From Thermoplasmata archaeon (lineage in GTDB: Archaea > Thermoplasmatota > Thermoplasmata > Halarchaeoplasmatales > Halarchaeoplasmataceae): DNA of 6,823 bases. The notes under the pieces are model-generated. The model searched no databases. It was not told the origin of the DNA and saw nothing but the letters and a program-made list of their open reading frames with translations. Where the stretch lies: the NCBI GenBank assembly GCA_019594195.1, contig JAFDTP010000088.1:1-6823 (forward strand), given 5' to 3'. The position numbers and the translations under genes are program-made. Shown piece after piece: positions 6,369 through 6,823 of the stretch (positions are counted from its first letter, which is position 1; each line of letters begins with the position of its first letter).

Positions 6369-6579
6369 CTTTTTATAACATAACTGGACAATTTAGATAT
6401 AATAATTTTGCCTTTAGACTCGACTATTCATAAACTCATTTCCCATAATCTGAAGTTTTATTACCGATATCCTTAAATCTGTTAAGACCGAGCGATATGC
6501 ATCTATCCTTGCGAGGCCTGATTGACTAGCCAATAGAGGAAACCTTTCTGAAAATCATCATACTACAGATGCGATCTTA
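6369..6579. other. Non-coding stretch between the surface protein and deacetylase genes
   Basis: These 211 bases hold the deacetylase promoter (6393-6406) and no convincing gene. Positions about 6490-6575 look less AT-rich than the promoter-proximal part. They contain GCATCT (6499-6504) pairing with AGATGC (6567-6572) across 62 bases, and a weak AGAGG-AAA-CCTTT hairpin around 6534-6546. The minus strand, in the frame of the surface protein gene, is open from 6561 to 6436 except for one TAG (6526-6528). No tRNA T-loop consensus or C/D-box guide layout is present. It may be a small RNA, a decayed gene end or plain spacer. Confidence 0.4.
6393..6406 (-). promoter_or_regulatory. TATA-box promoter of the deacetylase gene
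   Basis: On the minus strand ATTATTATATCTAA lies about 25-38 nt before the ATG at 6368. Initiation about 25 nt downstream would give a leader of under about 10 nt, consistent with the absence of a ribosome binding site before ATGAAAGTC. It also implies that the deacetylase is transcribed separately from the upstream surface protein gene. Confidence 0.45.
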
Positions 6580-6823
6580 CTATGACTCCTTGTTCTTTTT
6601 ACTTTTATCGATCACTATCGAAATTATAACAGCTGTCAGAAGAACACTGAGCAGAAATCCAGGCGTCTCTTCTACCTCTTCTTCTTCGAAGACCGCAGTT
6701 ATCTCTTTATCTTCATCTATAGTGATCGTTATCTCTTCGCCTTCTTCACCTTCGGGTACATCGCCAGTCCATCCGACGAATTCCCATCCTTCGTCTGGCT
6801 CAGCAGTTATAGTGACTTCTTCA
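6580..6823 (-). CDS. Surface protein, C-terminal fragment: InlB-like beta repeat plus PGF-CTERM-type anchor
   Basis: The frame is open from the window edge to a TAG at 6580-6582 and has no start inside the window, so 80 C-terminal residues are seen. Residues 1-45 (EEVTITAEPDEGWEFVGWTG through ITITIDEDKEITAVF) match the pattern of divergent InlB B-repeat/Listeria-Bacteroides-type modules: VTITAxPxxGWEFVGW, then a closing ITAVF strand. An acidic linker (EEEEVEE) leads to TPGF (residues 53-56), a hydrophobic stretch LLSVLLTAVIISIVI (57-71) and a basic tail DKSKKNKES. PGF plus transmembrane helix plus Lys-rich end is the layout of PGF-CTERM signals, which archaeosortase A processes to lipid-anchor proteins on the cell surface. 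The full protein is therefore probably secreted, with its signal peptide upstream of the window. An in-frame TAA directly follows the TAG. Same strand as the deacetylase gene, 211 bp away. Confidence 0.85.
   Translation of the reverse strand, partial: EEVTITAEPDEGWEFVGWTGDVPEGEEGEEITITIDEDKEITAVFEEEEVEETPGFLLSVLLTAVIISIVIDKSKKNKES

Noticed and set aside
6480..6561. C/D-box guide RNA on the minus strand, prompted by ATGATGA at 6555-6561
   Set aside because: No CTGA D or D' box follows within the expected 60 bases.
6498..6573. tRNA gene suggested by a 6-7 bp closing stem spaced like an acceptor stem
   Set aside because: Neither strand has a GTTCRA-type T-loop, a D-arm or a foldable anticodon arm in the right place.
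1..6823. CRISPR arrays, insertion sequences, long direct repeats, attachment sites
   Set aside because: Reading both strands showed no regularly spaced repeats, transposase-like genes or paired terminal repeats.

Overview
The window comes from an archaeon, probably a halophilic or salt-tolerant euryarchaeon with a moderately AT-rich genome. Three things point there. One end carries the archaeal ribosomal cluster L7Ae - S28e - L24e - Ndk. Promoter regions hold AT-rich TATA-like boxes about 25 nt before starts, and several starts look leaderless. The far end carries the tail of a surface protein with a PGF-CTERM-like archaeosortase signal. Proteins are acid-rich: L7Ae has about 30 Asp+Glu against 11 Lys+Arg, which suggests a salt-in lifestyle although the base composition is unlike typical GC-rich haloarchaea. 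No species can be named from sequence alone.

Layout. Positions 1-935 (minus strand) form a compact translation operon: L7Ae, S28e, L24e and the first 16 codons of Ndk, each with a Shine-Dalgarno-like site. Its leader (936-about 990) contains a perfect hairpin just before the L7Ae ribosome binding site, and its TATA box overlaps the T-run that follows the next gene upstream. Positions 1042-3738 (minus) encode leucyl-tRNA synthetase with a bacterial-type catalytic core and an archaeal-looking C-terminus. Positions 3739-3842 are a divergent promoter region shared with a tungsten-type aldehyde:ferredoxin oxidoreductase family enzyme (3843-5594, plus). This meets, tail to tail with a 6-base gap, a short zinc-dependent histone deacetylase/acetylpolyamine hydrolase family gene (5601-6368, minus). 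Positions 6369-6579 are non-coding, with the deacetylase promoter and a possible structured or decayed segment. Positions 6580-6823 (minus) are the 3' end of a surface protein gene truncated by the window edge.

Function. The left half (ribosomal proteins, Ndk, LeuRS) is core translation and nucleotide metabolism. The right half is accessory: a ferredoxin-linked aldehyde oxidoreductase, a deacetylase and an anchored surface protein. Nothing ties these three into one pathway beyond adjacency. I see no CRISPR array, intact mobile element, tRNA or rRNA. No wholly new system is evident. The best leads are the chimeric LeuRS, the PGF-CTERM surface protein, the L7Ae leader hairpin and the TAG-TAA tandem stop.
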